A stretch of DNA of 13,267 bases from Anaerolineaceae bacterium UBA6073 (GCA_002436085.1 DIXT01000016.1:1-13267); one strand, 5' to 3'; positions 5,708-13,206 are shown, counted from the stretch's first letter. Notes: generated by a model not told the origin, from the letters alone. Numbers and translations are program-made.

Positions 5708-7021
5708 CTATGCCAATTCTTCTGCCGCAGCGGTCACAGCCGCCAGCTTTCCGCCCGGTTCCTGGTCATCCAGCGTGTAAACATCCCGCTTGAGGAAGCC
5801 ATACACGCCCATCGCCGCGCAAAAAACGCCCGCGATCAGGTACCAGGCGCGGATGCCCAGCTTTTCCGCCACCGGCGCCGCCAGCAGCATGCCCAGCGGC
5901 GAGGCAGCGGATGCCAGGCTGCCGATAACCGTAAAGATGCGGCCCTGCATTTCCGGCGGAATCTTGGTTTGCATAATCGCGCCCAAAGCGCCGTTAGCAA
6001 GGGCGTTCATCAAGCCGACCAAGCCCATCATCCCTACTGCCAGCAAGTAGGTGTTGCGGTCCGTCAGCCCCAATACGGTGATGCCCACGCCCATGCCGAT
6101 CAGTCCTGTCAGCGTTGTCGCGGTCTTGCGTTTAAATCCGCCCCATAAGCCCAACAGCAGCCCGCCCGCCACAATGCCCAGCCCCAGCGCGGATTCCAGC
6201 CAGGCAACTTCCGCTGCGCCCTTACCGTAAATCTTAGTCACCATCAGCGGAAGCAGCGAGAACGCCGGCGAAGCGAGCATATTGATGAGCGACGCCATCA
6301 CCATGACCTTAAACAGACCCGACCAGCCCACCGCGTACTTCAAGCCATTCCGCACGTCTGCCAGCACTCGGGCGGGTGTCAGCGCTTCCGCGGTTTGCGA
6401 GCGCGGGGGCTGCGGCACGCGCACAAACAGCGCCAGCAGGGAGATGGCAATCGCAGCAGTCACCAGGTCTATCGCCAGCACGGCTTGCATGGTCATGACG
6501 GACATCAACAGCGCGCCCAACGGCGGGCTGACGATAGTAATCACCCCGTTCATCGCCTGGTTAATCCCACCCAGGCGCGCGAAGTGCTCGCGCGGCACCA
6601 TCAGGCTGGTGGAAGCTTGCATGGCCGGGTATTGAAAAGAACCGCACAACGAGCGCACGAACAGCGCTACATAGATATGCCAGATTTGCGCTATCCCCAG
6701 GTGAAACAGGACCACCAGCCCGAAGGTCGCCAGCGCAACCGCGGTATCCGAAATGATCATGATAGCCTTGCGGTTCAAACGATCCACCAGCGCGCCGGCA
6801 AAAGGGCCCAAAATCACGCTCGGCAGCAGCGCCACAAAAGTCGCCATGGCCAGCACGGTCGCGGAGCCGGTTTTTTCGGTCATGTACCAAACCAGCGCGA
6901 ATTGCACCAGGCCGCTGCCCAGGAGCGATACCGCCTGCCCTATCCACATTGGCAGGTAATTCCCCAGCCATTTTGCGGGGATGGCTTGCGTGGTTTGGAT
7001 TTCGCTGTTTTCTGCAGTCAT
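5708..7021 (-). CDS. MFS transporter (MFS_3 / EntS-like efflux protein)
   Basis: A 437-residue integral membrane protein with hydrophobic segments along its whole length, consistent with 12 helices. The N-terminal WIGQAVSLLGSGLVQFALVW resembles the first helix of the EntS/MFS_3 group. The loop after helix 2-3 has GPFAGALVDRLNRKAIMI, the typical G-x(3)-D-R-x(3)-R/K signature. The late segment GRIFTVIGSLASAASPLG is also typical of the family. Related proteins export drugs, siderophores or macrolides with proton antiport; the substrate here is unknown. The start ATG (7021-7019) has GGAAGG seven nt upstream (7034-7029), and a good promoter lies at 7059-7086. It is the only minus-strand protein gene in the window and stands alone. 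No regulator gene is adjacent. Confidence 0.93.
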   Translation of the reverse strand: MTAENSEIQTTQAIPAKWLGNYLPMWIGQAVSLLGSGLVQFALVWYMTEKTGSATVLAMATFVALLPSVILGPFAGALVDRLNRKAIMIISDTAVALATFGLVVLFHLGIAQIWHIYVALFVRSLCGSFQYPAMQASTSLMVPREHFARLGGINQAMNGVITIVSPPLGALLMSVMTMQAVLAIDLVTAAIAISLLALFVRVPQPPRSQTAEALTPARVLADVRNGLKYAVGWSGLFKVMVMASLINMLASPAFSLLPLMVTKIYGKGAAEVAWLESALGLGIVAGGLLLGLWGGFKRKTATTLTGLIGMGVGITVLGLTDRNTYLLAVGMMGLVGLMNALANGALGAIMQTKIPPEMQGRIFTVIGSLASAASPLGMLLAAPVAEKLGIRAWYLIAGVFCAAMGVYGFLKRDVYTLDDQEPGGKLAAVTAAAEELA

Positions 7022-7058
7022 AAAGGAACCTTCCGCTATAAATGAGGGGTAAAGTGCA

Positions 7059-7086
7059 ATTATAGAGCTTTCCCTGCCTATGTAAA
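7059..7086 (-). promoter_or_regulatory. Promoter of the MFS transporter gene
   Basis: On the minus strand the -35 box TTTACA (7086-7081), a 16-nt spacer and a perfect -10 box TATAAT (7064-7059) precede the start codon by about 38 nt. The leader then holds the GGAAGG ribosome site. Confidence 0.7.
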
Positions 7087-7202
7087 GGAATTCTCACATC
7101 GGGATGATGAAAAAGTCCACCTGCTTGGTCATGATTTTGATTTTCGGGTCGTGGTAGGGCTGCTTGCGTTCTTCAAGCTGCCGGTTTTATCGTCGCGAGC
7201 AT

Positions 7203-7758
7203 TCAGGCGTAGGGGCGAAGCAACCTTGATTTCCGCCGCAAGTAAACCCGAGCAATTTTGACCGGGATGCTTCGCCCATACCAGATTCGTCACTGCGAGC
7301 CCCCGCTGGGAGTCTGAAACGACGCGGGATATCACATGAGGGGGCGTGGCAGTCTGCATTGTGTTGATGGACTAAAGTAAAATTTTTCGGATTCAAGAGC
7401 GCAATTCGACCTACACTCAACACTACCAAGTATCGTGCTAATCAGGCGTAGGGGCGAAGCATCATTGAATAACACCATAAGTAAACTCAAGCAATCTTGA
7501 AAAGGATGCTTCGCCCATACCAGATTCGTCACTAGCGAGCCCCCGCTGGGAGTCTGAAACGACGCGGGATATCACATGAGGGGGCGTGGCAGTCTGCATT
7601 GTGTTGATGGACTAAAGTAAATATTTCCGGATTCAAGAGCGCAATTCGACCTACACTCAACACTACCAAGTATCGTGCTAATCAGGCGTAGAGGCGAAGC
7701 ATCATTGAATAGAACCATAAGTAAACTCAAGCAATCTTGAAAAGGATGCTTCGCCCTT
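7203..7758. repeat. ~240-bp tandem repeat, two and a third copies, made of two alternating hairpins
   Basis: Copies start near 7204, 7443 and 7683. The blocks 7291-7518 and 7531-7758 are nearly identical (a handful of substitutions, plus a one-base insertion at the edge of the second copy). The first 100 bp of copy 1 are more diverged. Each unit has hairpin alpha, with GGGCGAAGCATC facing GATGCTTCGCCC across 41 nt (7213-7277, 7452-7516, 7693-7756). It is followed at once by hairpin beta (7289-7357, 7528-7597) and a ~85-bp unique spacer. The third copy ends after alpha. No gene is supported here. Around it, 7100-7202 and 7759-7850 show nothing recognisable. Confidence 0.92.
7289..7357 (+). repeat. 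Hairpin beta, first copy (GTCACTGCGAGCCCCC ... GGGGGCGTGGCAGTCTGC)
   Basis: The left arm at 7289-7304 and right arm at 7340-7357 pair by GCCCCC/GGGGGC and ACTGC/GCAGT. A competing inner stem CCCGC/GCGGG (7302-7306 with 7324-7328) is also possible. The second copy at 7528-7597 has an extra A in the left arm (ACTAGC), which breaks the outer pairing. The arms match the element at 3115-3191 except for the stem core. Confidence 0.75.
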
Positions 7759-7854
7759 ACCCAAAAATTTCACAAGACTGCTTCCCCACTCCACGGGGGC
7801 ACTGCTTAGCAAAGAGAGCATATTAACCAAGCGCATGCCCGGCAATTAACAGGG

Positions 7855-7860
7855 TAAAAT
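7855..7860 (+). promoter_or_regulatory. Possible -10 box of the acyltransferase gene
   Basis: TAAAAT lies 29 nt before the preferred start at 7890. The -35 region is not recognisable. If real, transcription begins near 7867, which favours the 7890 start over 7869. Confidence 0.35.
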
Positions 7861-7889
7861 TAGAAAAAATGCGCTGCGTGAGGTGCCTG

Positions 7890-8624
7890 ATGAGCTTAAA
7901 AAAACAAATGAACGAGTACAAAATTAAATATCCCTACCCGCGCCGCCGCTTAATTCGCCGCGCGCTGAAAAGCGCTATCTCCCTGGCAGCCTCCGTGATA
8001 ACGGATTACCACATCGAGGGGCAGGAAAACCTGCCAAAGCAAGGCCCGCTGCTGATTGTTGGCAACCATTTCCACTTTCTGGACTCCATCGGTCCGATTC
8101 ACTGCACGGATTACCTGCTGGAGTTCATTAACGACACCATTATGCCCAATGCCCCCGCCTCGTTGAAATTCCTCCCGAGTCTATGGGGCACGCTGAAAAT
8201 TCTGCAGGGCACTGCCAACCTGGAAGCCATGCGGGCCTCGGAAGCGGTCCTCGCGCAGGGAGGCGTCCTGGCAATTTTCCCGGAAGGCCATGTGCACCGC
8301 CTGCCGCTCGGCAAGCCGCTGCCCGGGGCGTCTTTCCTGGCGCTGCGTTCTGGGGTGCCCATCCTCCCCATCGGTACTTACAGCGAAGATGAGTGGGATT
8401 TGTTCGGCTCCCTCACCCGCAAAAAACGCCGCGCTCGGATTGTTACCCGCATTGGCAAGCCCTTCGGCCTGCTTGCCGCCGGAGGCCTGGACAAAATCCC
8501 GGGCCGGGAAGAAGTGAAAGCTGCCGGCTGGGAAATCATGAGCCGCATCGCGGATTTACTGCCCGCGCATGCCCGCGGAGTCTACGGAATGCCTCTCCAA
8601 GGACCTGAGTCCGCCGACAATTAA
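7890..8624 (+). CDS. PlsC-like 1-acyl-glycerol-3-phosphate acyltransferase family protein
   Basis: Predicted to transfer an acyl chain to a lysophospholipid, typically making phosphatidic acid at the inner membrane face. The catalytic HX4D motif is H60-F-H-F-L-D65 within VGNHFHFLD. The substrate-binding FPEG motif is at residues 130-133. VPILPIGTY matches the family's fourth block. Length (244 residues) is normal for PlsC. I chose the ATG at 7890 because GTGAGGTG lies 5-6 nt upstream. An ATG at 7869 (seven extra residues) has no ribosome site and would sit almost at the start of a transcript from the TAAAAT box at 7855-7860. A third ATG at 7908 is possible. It begins the plus-strand gene block that runs to 13077. 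The exact acyl acceptor is not shown by sequence. Confidence 0.88.
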   Translation: MSLKKQMNEYKIKYPYPRRRLIRRALKSAISLAASVITDYHIEGQENLPKQGPLLIVGNHFHFLDSIGPIHCTDYLLEFINDTIMPNAPASLKFLPSLWGTLKILQGTANLEAMRASEAVLAQGGVLAIFPEGHVHRLPLGKPLPGASFLALRSGVPILPIGTYSEDEWDLFGSLTRKKRRARIVTRIGKPFGLLAAGGLDKIPGREEVKAAGWEIMSRIADLLPAHARGVYGMPLQGPESADN

Positions 8625-8629
8625 CACAA

Positions 8630-8657
8630 TTCAAACAGTCAGCGGGTATGGTATAGA
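8630..8657 (+). promoter_or_regulatory. Possible promoter of the DnaJ-like gene
   Basis: TTCAAA (8630-8635), a 16-nt spacer and TATAGA (8652-8657) lie in the 68-bp gap after the acyltransferase. The match is moderate. It would allow the chaperone gene to be transcribed separately. Confidence 0.35.
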
Positions 8658-8692
8658 AGTTATTAAATTCAGGAGAATTTGGCAGTTATCGT

Positions 8693-9646
8693 ATGGAATA
8701 TAAGGATTATTACAAAACGCTTGGTTTGGATAAAACGGCCAAGGAAGCGGACATCAAGTCCGCCTACCGGCGCCTGGCGCGCAAGTACCACCCGGACATG
8801 AACCCGGGTAAGCCCGAAGCGGAAGAAAAGTTCAAGGAAGTCAACGAAGCCTACCAGGTGCTTTCTGACCCTGAAAAGCGTCAGAAGTACGACCAATTCG
8901 GTTCGCAGTGGCAGCAATACCAGTCCTCCGGCGGCAGCCCGGAAGATTTCAACTGGGGTCCCTGGCGCTCGCAGCCCTCGGGCGGTACCGGTTACCGCAC
9001 CGTCTCCCAGGATGAACTGAATGAGATGTTCGGAGGCATGGGCGGCTTTTCGGACTTTTTCGAGACGCTCTTCGGCGGCTTTGGCGGCGGCGGCTTCAAT
9101 ACCCAGAAATCTCGCCAAGCAAACCCCGCTGGCGCGCGCCGCAGCGCAATTTCTCGCGACGTGCAACATGAGGTCGAAATTACCCTGGAAGAAGCCTTCA
9201 GCGGCACCAAACGGCTGCTGCAGTTGGACGGGGGCAAGCGCATCGAAGCCAGCATTCCCCCCGGCGTGGATACCGGTTCGCGCGTGCGCCTGGGCGGTCA
9301 GGCAGCCGGCGCGGATTTATTCCTGCGCATTGTGGTCCTTCCCCATGCGGTTTTCACTCGCAAAGGCAGCGACCTCTACACCCGGGTTCCGGTGGACTTC
9401 TACACCGCGGTTTTAGGCGGCGAGGTCAGCGTTCCCACGCTCACCGGCGCGGTGAGATTAACCATCCCCGAACATACGGACACCGGCAAGGTCTTCCGCC
9501 TGAAAGAACTGGGCATGCCGAGTCTAAAAAAACCACAGACCCGCGGCAACCTGTACGCTACCGTCGAAATTCACCTGCCCCAGCACCTCACCCCCGCCGA
9601 AAAGGAGAAGGTCCGCGAACTTAAGAATATGCGCCGGGCGCAGTAG
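8693..9646 (+). CDS. DnaJ-family co-chaperone, type B (CbpA-like)
   Basis: Hsp40 co-chaperone that stimulates the ATPase of DnaK and presents unfolded clients in the cytosol. The J domain covers residues 4-70, with the essential H33-P34-D35 motif. A Gly/Phe/Ser/Gln-rich linker follows (about 71-140, with GGFGGGGF). The C-terminal client-binding domains start near HEVEITLEEAFSGT and include IPPGVDTGSRVRL, DLYTRVPVDFYTAVLGGEV and GKVFRLKELGMP. There are no CxxCxGxG zinc repeats, so it is CbpA/DnaJB-type rather than DnaJ type A; 317 residues fits CbpA. The ATG at 8693 is fixed by the J domain start. The only Shine-Dalgarno-like site, AGGAG at 8671-8675, is 17 nt upstream, which is unusually far. 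No dnaK or grpE is next to it, so it is probably an accessory copy. Confidence 0.93.
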   Translation: MEYKDYYKTLGLDKTAKEADIKSAYRRLARKYHPDMNPGKPEAEEKFKEVNEAYQVLSDPEKRQKYDQFGSQWQQYQSSGGSPEDFNWGPWRSQPSGGTGYRTVSQDELNEMFGGMGGFSDFFETLFGGFGGGGFNTQKSRQANPAGARRSAISRDVQHEVEITLEEAFSGTKRLLQLDGGKRIEASIPPGVDTGSRVRLGGQAAGADLFLRIVVLPHAVFTRKGSDLYTRVPVDFYTAVLGGEVSVPTLTGAVRLTIPEHTDTGKVFRLKELGMPSLKKPQTRGNLYATVEIHLPQHLTPAEKEKVRELKNMRRAQ

Positions 9647-9714
9647 GCGCTTGCAGCAAAAAAGCCCCAGCCCCGCGCCAGCGGGTACAAGTGACTGACA
9701 TCTAAGAGGAAGAA

Positions 9715-10308
9715 ATGCCGTCCAAACCCATACAAACTATCACCATCTTCTCCGGCTCCGCCGACCAACTCGCGCAAAAATACATGCAGGGCGCCTGGGA
9801 GCTTGGCGCGCTCCTGGCTGAACGCGGCCTCACGCTCGTCTTCGGCGGCGGAAAAACCGGCCTGATGGGCGCGGTCGCCGACGGCGCGCTGACCCGCAGC
9901 GGCCAGGTTGTGGGCGTGATTAACGAAAGCCTGAACACTCCCAACTTGGCGCATGCGGGGCTCAGCCGTATGGAAATCCTGCCCGACCTGCACACGCGCA
10001 AAGCCCGCATGTCCGCCCTTGCCGACGCCTACATCGCGTTGCCGGGCGGCTACGGCACTTTTGACGAGCTCTTTGAAGCGCTGACTTGGGCGCAAATTGG
10101 CCTGCACACCAAACCAATCGGCCTGCTCAACATCGAGGGCTACTTTAACCCGCTGCTGGCGCTGGTGGACCACGCCATTGCCGAACACTTTATCTACCCC
10201 GAACACCGCCAACTGATTATCTGTGAGGAAGCCCCCCATGCCCTGCTGGAAAAAATGCAGGCTTACCAGCCGCCTGAAAACCTTAGCCGCTGGGTGGAAC
10301 GCCCGTGA
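9715..10308 (+). CDS. LOG-family (TIGR00730) nucleoside 5'-monophosphate phosphoribohydrolase
   Basis: A Rossmann-fold enzyme of the lysine-decarboxylase-like LOG family. Members cleave the N-glycosidic bond of AMP, CMP or other nucleoside monophosphates (or cytokinin nucleotides in plants and some bacteria), releasing the base and ribose 5-phosphate. Diagnostic motifs are F43-G-G-G-K-T-G-L-M-G52 and P110-G-G-Y-G-T-F-D-E118, with the catalytic Arg/Glu region in SRMEILPDLHTRKARM. Length of 197 residues is typical. Older annotations calling this family lysine decarboxylase are misleading. The ATG at 9715 has GAGGA at 9706-9710. The next gene starts inside its stop codon, so the two are coupled. 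Acting on ordinary NMPs (as E. coli PpnN does) is more likely here than cytokinin production. Confidence 0.92.
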   Translation: MPSKPIQTITIFSGSADQLAQKYMQGAWELGALLAERGLTLVFGGGKTGLMGAVADGALTRSGQVVGVINESLNTPNLAHAGLSRMEILPDLHTRKARMSALADAYIALPGGYGTFDELFEALTWAQIGLHTKPIGLLNIEGYFNPLLALVDHAIAEHFIYPEHRQLIICEEAPHALLEKMQAYQPPENLSRWVERP

Positions 10309-10931
10309 AGATTTCCACACTCCTGATTGACCTGGACGACACCGTCTACCCGCCCACCGCAGAAGTCTGGCAGTTGGTGATGAAGCGCATGTACATTTAT
10401 ATGCGCGATTATCTCGGTATCCCCGAGGATGAAGTCCCTGCCATGCGCGATAGGCTTTTCAACCGTTACGGTACCACGCTGCGCGGCCTGCAAATTGAAC
10501 GCGGCATCGATGCCAAAGCCTACCTGGATTACGTGCACGATGTGGACCTCTCCGCTATCCTCAGCCCGGACACTGAACTGCGCGCCGCGCTGGAGCGCAT
10601 TGAACTGCCGAAAATAATTTTTACCAACGCCTGTGAATCGCACGCCCACAACGTACTCGGGCTAATGGAACTGGAAAGCTGCTTCAACGGCATTATTGAT
10701 GTCGTAGCGGTCCAGCCGTACTGCAAACCTGAACCGGAAGCCTACCAAATCGCGCTCAAACTGGCCGGCAGCCCCGACCCTCGCGAAGTGCTCATGGTGG
10801 ACGACCGGCTGGAAAACCTGGCTGCCGCCGCCAGCCTGGGCATGCACACCGTGCTGGTTTCCCCTCTCCCGCAGGATGGGTTCCGCACCATCCCGCGCCT
10901 GGCGCTGCTGCCCGACCTGTTGGGGGCGTAG
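10305..10931 (+). CDS. Pyrimidine 5'-nucleotidase-like HAD hydrolase (SDT1/TIGR01993 type)
   Basis: Predicted to dephosphorylate UMP, CMP or related monophosphates in the cytosol. Motif I is D9-L-D11-D-T with the family-typical VYPP following it. Other blocks include RYGTTLRGL, motif II in IIFTNACESHA, lysine in YCKPEPEAYQIAL and motif IV in VLMVDDRLENLAAA. It has 208 residues, normal for the group. The start is GTG at 10305, overlapping the TGA of the LOG gene in a GTGA arrangement. No later ATG would keep motif I. GGTGGAAC just upstream can act as ribosome site. The tight coupling to a nucleotide-cleaving enzyme supports a shared role in NMP breakdown or salvage. Substrate range is inferred from family only; related HAD enzymes also remove damaged nucleotides. 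Confidence 0.88.
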   Translation: MKISTLLIDLDDTVYPPTAEVWQLVMKRMYIYMRDYLGIPEDEVPAMRDRLFNRYGTTLRGLQIERGIDAKAYLDYVHDVDLSAILSPDTELRAALERIELPKIIFTNACESHAHNVLGLMELESCFNGIIDVVAVQPYCKPEPEAYQIALKLAGSPDPREVLMVDDRLENLAAAASLGMHTVLVSPLPQDGFRTIPRLALLPDLLGA

Positions 10932-11058
10932 GGTCTGAAAACCCGACCTGCGCAGCTTGGAAATTGATAAGTTTCCTCATAAAACCCCCTGATTTTATAT
11001 GCATCATTAATCCGTTTATGTTATTCTTGTTATTCAAACTGACAAATTGGAGCAAAAA

Positions 11059-12339
11059 ATGCAGCAAGGCAAAGTCCTTAAGACCATCTTACTAACCCTT
11101 CTGGTTTTGGGTTTAATTTCAGGCGCTTTTCTGGGCGGCGTAATCACAGGTAACGTGCTTCCGGTAAAGCTCTTACAGTCCAGCCCGACCACCGAGACGC
11201 CCGCCGCCGTACTCCCCACGCAGGAAGCCGCGGCTGAAGCTACCGCCGAAAGCACAGCAACCGCACAAGGCGGAACCCCTGAGGAGCTTCAACAAACCTT
11301 CGCGCCCTTCTGGGAGACCTGGACTCTGCTGCACGAAAACTTTGTGGACCAGCCTTTGGATGACGTTGCCTTGATGCGCGGCGCAATCTCGGGTATGTTG
11401 GAAGCCACTGGCGACAAGCACACCACCTATATGAACCCGACCGAATTCGAGCAGGCGAATGCCAGCATGGAAGGCGAATATGAAGGCATTGGCGCCTGGG
11501 TGGATACCACCGGCGAATACGTGCAGGTCATCTCCCCCATGAAAGGCTCCCCCGCGGAAGCCGCTGGCTTGCGCGCCAATGATATCGTCATCGCCGTGAA
11601 TGGGGAAGACCAGACCGGCATCCCCGGCGACCTGGTGCTGAAGAAGATTCTTGGCCCTGCCGGGGAAGCGGTCACGCTGACCATCCGCCGCGGCGAAGAA
11701 ACTCTGGATTTCACCATCGTGCGCGCTAAAATTACTGTTCCGGTCGTGGATTACCGCATGCTGGACAATAACATCGCTTACGTTGCGCTTTATTCCTTTA
11801 ATGAGCAGGCAACTGACCAATTGCGCGCCGCGCTCAAAGAGCTCATGGCGCAAAAGCCTGTCGGGCTCATCTTTGATTTGCGCGATAACGGCGGCGGCTA
11901 CCTCTCCACAGCCATTGAGGTTGTGTCCGAATTTATCCCTAAGGGCGTGGTGATGTACGAAGAATACGGCGACGGCACGCGCGACGCCTATGAAGCCCGA
12001 CGCGGCGGCAGAGCGACCGAAATTCCGCTGGTTGTGCTGGTGAACGAAGGCACCGCCTCCGCGTCGGAAATCACCGCCGGCGCCATTCAGGACCTGGGGC
12101 GCGGCAAGCTGGTGGGCGTCAAGACCTACGGCAAGGGCTCAGTCCAAAACTGGATCCCCTTGACCACCGAAAAAGGCGGAGTACGCATCACCATCGCGCG
12201 CTGGCTGACCCCTAACGGCACACAGATCAGCGATGTCGGCCTTACCCCGGACTTGATTGTGGAAATGACCGATGAAGACTACACTGAAGGCAGAGATCCG
12301 CAGCTGGATGCTGCCGTGCAGCTGCTGCTGCAGCCTTAA
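11059..12339 (+). CDS. S41 family C-terminal processing protease (CtpA/CtpB-like)
   Basis: A membrane-anchored serine protease that degrades or trims proteins from their C-terminus outside the cytoplasm. It has 426 residues. A hydrophobic anchor (about residues 7-31) is followed by an Ala/Thr/Glu-rich linker (about 42-74), a PDZ domain (about 136-222) that binds the substrate C-terminus, and the S41 catalytic core. The Ser/Lys dyad is S334 in NEGTASASE and K359 in TYGKGSVQ, with Q363 four residues on; the 25-residue Ser-Lys spacing fits CtpB and Tsp. I start it at ATG 11059, which has GGAG six nt upstream (11049-11052). An in-frame TTG at 11047 would lie almost on that ribosome site and adds only four residues. 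A YugP-type membrane protease gene follows 54 nt downstream. The 127-bp leader has no convincing promoter or terminator. Confidence 0.93.
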   Translation: MQQGKVLKTILLTLLVLGLISGAFLGGVITGNVLPVKLLQSSPTTETPAAVLPTQEAAAEATAESTATAQGGTPEELQQTFAPFWETWTLLHENFVDQPLDDVALMRGAISGMLEATGDKHTTYMNPTEFEQANASMEGEYEGIGAWVDTTGEYVQVISPMKGSPAEAAGLRANDIVIAVNGEDQTGIPGDLVLKKILGPAGEAVTLTIRRGEETLDFTIVRAKITVPVVDYRMLDNNIAYVALYSFNEQATDQLRAALKELMAQKPVGLIFDLRDNGGGYLSTAIEVVSEFIPKGVVMYEEYGDGTRDAYEARRGGRATEIPLVVLVNEGTASASEITAGAIQDLGRGKLVGVKTYGKGSVQNWIPLTTEKGGVRITIARWLTPNGTQISDVGLTPDLIVEMTDEDYTEGRDPQLDAAVQLLLQP

Positions 12340-12341
12340 TT

Positions 12342-12370
12342 TTGAAAAGTTTTGTTACAGGGGCTGCTAT
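12342..12370 (+). promoter_or_regulatory. Weak possible internal promoter before the YugP-type gene
   Basis: TTGAAA (12342-12347), 17 nt and TGCTAT (12365-12370) lie between the S41 and YugP-type genes. The -10 match is poor. If inactive, the two genes are simply cotranscribed. Confidence 0.25.
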
Positions 12371-12393
12371 TTGCAAGCCCACGAGGAGGAACA

Positions 12394-13077
12394 ATGTTTA
12401 ATTACATCATCTACATGCTGCCGGCTTTCATCCTATCCATGGTCGCGCAGATTTACGTCAAATCAGCGTACAAAAAGTGGAGCCAGGTGCGCAACTACCA
12501 CAATATCACCGGTATCGAAGCCGCCCAACAGCTTACCACGCGCGTTGGCCTATCCGATATCCGCATTACGCGCACGCAGGGCAACCTGACCGACCATTAC
12601 GACCCGCGCGATAACACCCTGGCGCTCTCCCAGGGCGTAGCCGATCAGCCCACGGTGGCTGCCCTGGCGATTACGGCGCACGAGCTGGGCCACGCCATGC
12701 AGGACCGCGAGAACTACGGACCAATGAAACTGCGCAGCGCCATCGTACCGGTGGTCAATATCGGCTCGAACCTCGGCTGGATTCTGCTGATGCTTGGGCT
12801 GGTGCTGCGCATCGCGAACCTGGCCTGGCTGGGCGTCATTCTGTTCTCAGCCGGCGCGGTCTTTTCACTGATAACCCTGCCGGTAGAGCTGAACGCTTCC
12901 AAACGCGCGCGCCAGATGCTGACCTCGACCGGGCTGGTCGTCAACGCGGAGGAAGAAAAAGGCGTGGCAAACGTGCTGAATGCCGCCGCGCTGACCTATG
13001 TGGCTGGGCTGGCCACCTCACTGCTGCAGGTGCTGTATTTCGGCTCCATGGCGGGCGGGCTCGGCCGGAGAAGATAG
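12394..13077 (+). CDS. YugP-type membrane neutral zinc metallopeptidase
   Basis: A predicted integral membrane zinc protease of the Zn_peptidase_2 (YugP) family, with 227 residues as expected. An N-terminal hydrophobic segment (residues 3-20) precedes the zinc helix H96-E97-L98-G99-H100 (followed by AMQD). Two hydrophobic segments follow (about 118-160). E165 in LPVELNASKRA is the likely third zinc ligand, by analogy with the M48-like arrangement. A final hydrophobic stretch lies near residues 200-220. The ATG at 12394 has a strong AGGAGG (12384-12389). Reading from the in-frame TTG at 12352 adds 14 residues that overlap that ribosome site and look non-coding. The biological substrates of this family are unknown. 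Its place behind an S41 protease suggests membrane or envelope quality control. A terminator follows at 13100. Confidence 0.92.
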   Translation: MFNYIIYMLPAFILSMVAQIYVKSAYKKWSQVRNYHNITGIEAAQQLTTRVGLSDIRITRTQGNLTDHYDPRDNTLALSQGVADQPTVAALAITAHELGHAMQDRENYGPMKLRSAIVPVVNIGSNLGWILLMLGLVLRIANLAWLGVILFSAGAVFSLITLPVELNASKRARQMLTSTGLVVNAEEEKGVANVLNAAALTYVAGLATSLLQVLYFGSMAGGLGRRR

Positions 13078-13099
13078 CAGATTAGTATTAAACAGCTTC

Positions 13100-13127
13100 A
13101 GCCCCTGAGAGTTTCAGGGGCTTTTTT
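13100..13127 (+). terminator. Intrinsic terminator closing the plus-strand gene block
   Basis: AGCCCCTGA (13100-13108) pairs perfectly with TCAGGGGCT (13114-13122) around a GAGTT loop and runs into a T tract that ends at 13127. It lies 23 nt after the YugP-type stop codon. Confidence 0.9.
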
Positions 13128-13137
13128 GTCGTTCGCC

Positions 13138-13171
13138 ATGGCACTCGATTCGTCATGGCACTCGATTCGTC
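13138..13171. repeat. Exact 17-bp tandem duplication
   Basis: CATGGCACTCGATTCGT occurs twice in a row (13138-13154 and 13155-13171, with the next element's GTC sharing the junction). The second copy leads directly into a hairpin element, so the duplication is of that element's left flank. Confidence 0.85.
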
Positions 13172-13206
13172 ATTGCGAAGGAGCGCCAGCGACTGAAGCA
13201 ATCTCC
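13169..13206 (+). repeat. GTCATTGCGA hairpin element
   Basis: GTCATTGCGA faces AGCAATCTCC, pairing ATTGC with GCAAT. Its core GGAGCGCCAGCGAC is identical to that of the element on the minus strand at 2546-2583. It is a well-formed member of the dispersed hairpin family. Confidence 0.75.

Noticed and set aside
7129..7532. Three minus-strand frames in the 7.1-7.5 kb region
   Set aside because: They lie inside the ~240-bp tandem repeat and its edge, repeat one another's residues, and lack start signals.
9656..9695. Terminator after the DnaJ-like gene
   Set aside because: A CCCGC/GCGGG stem exists but no T tract follows on the plus strand, and on the minus strand the T run is too far from the stem.
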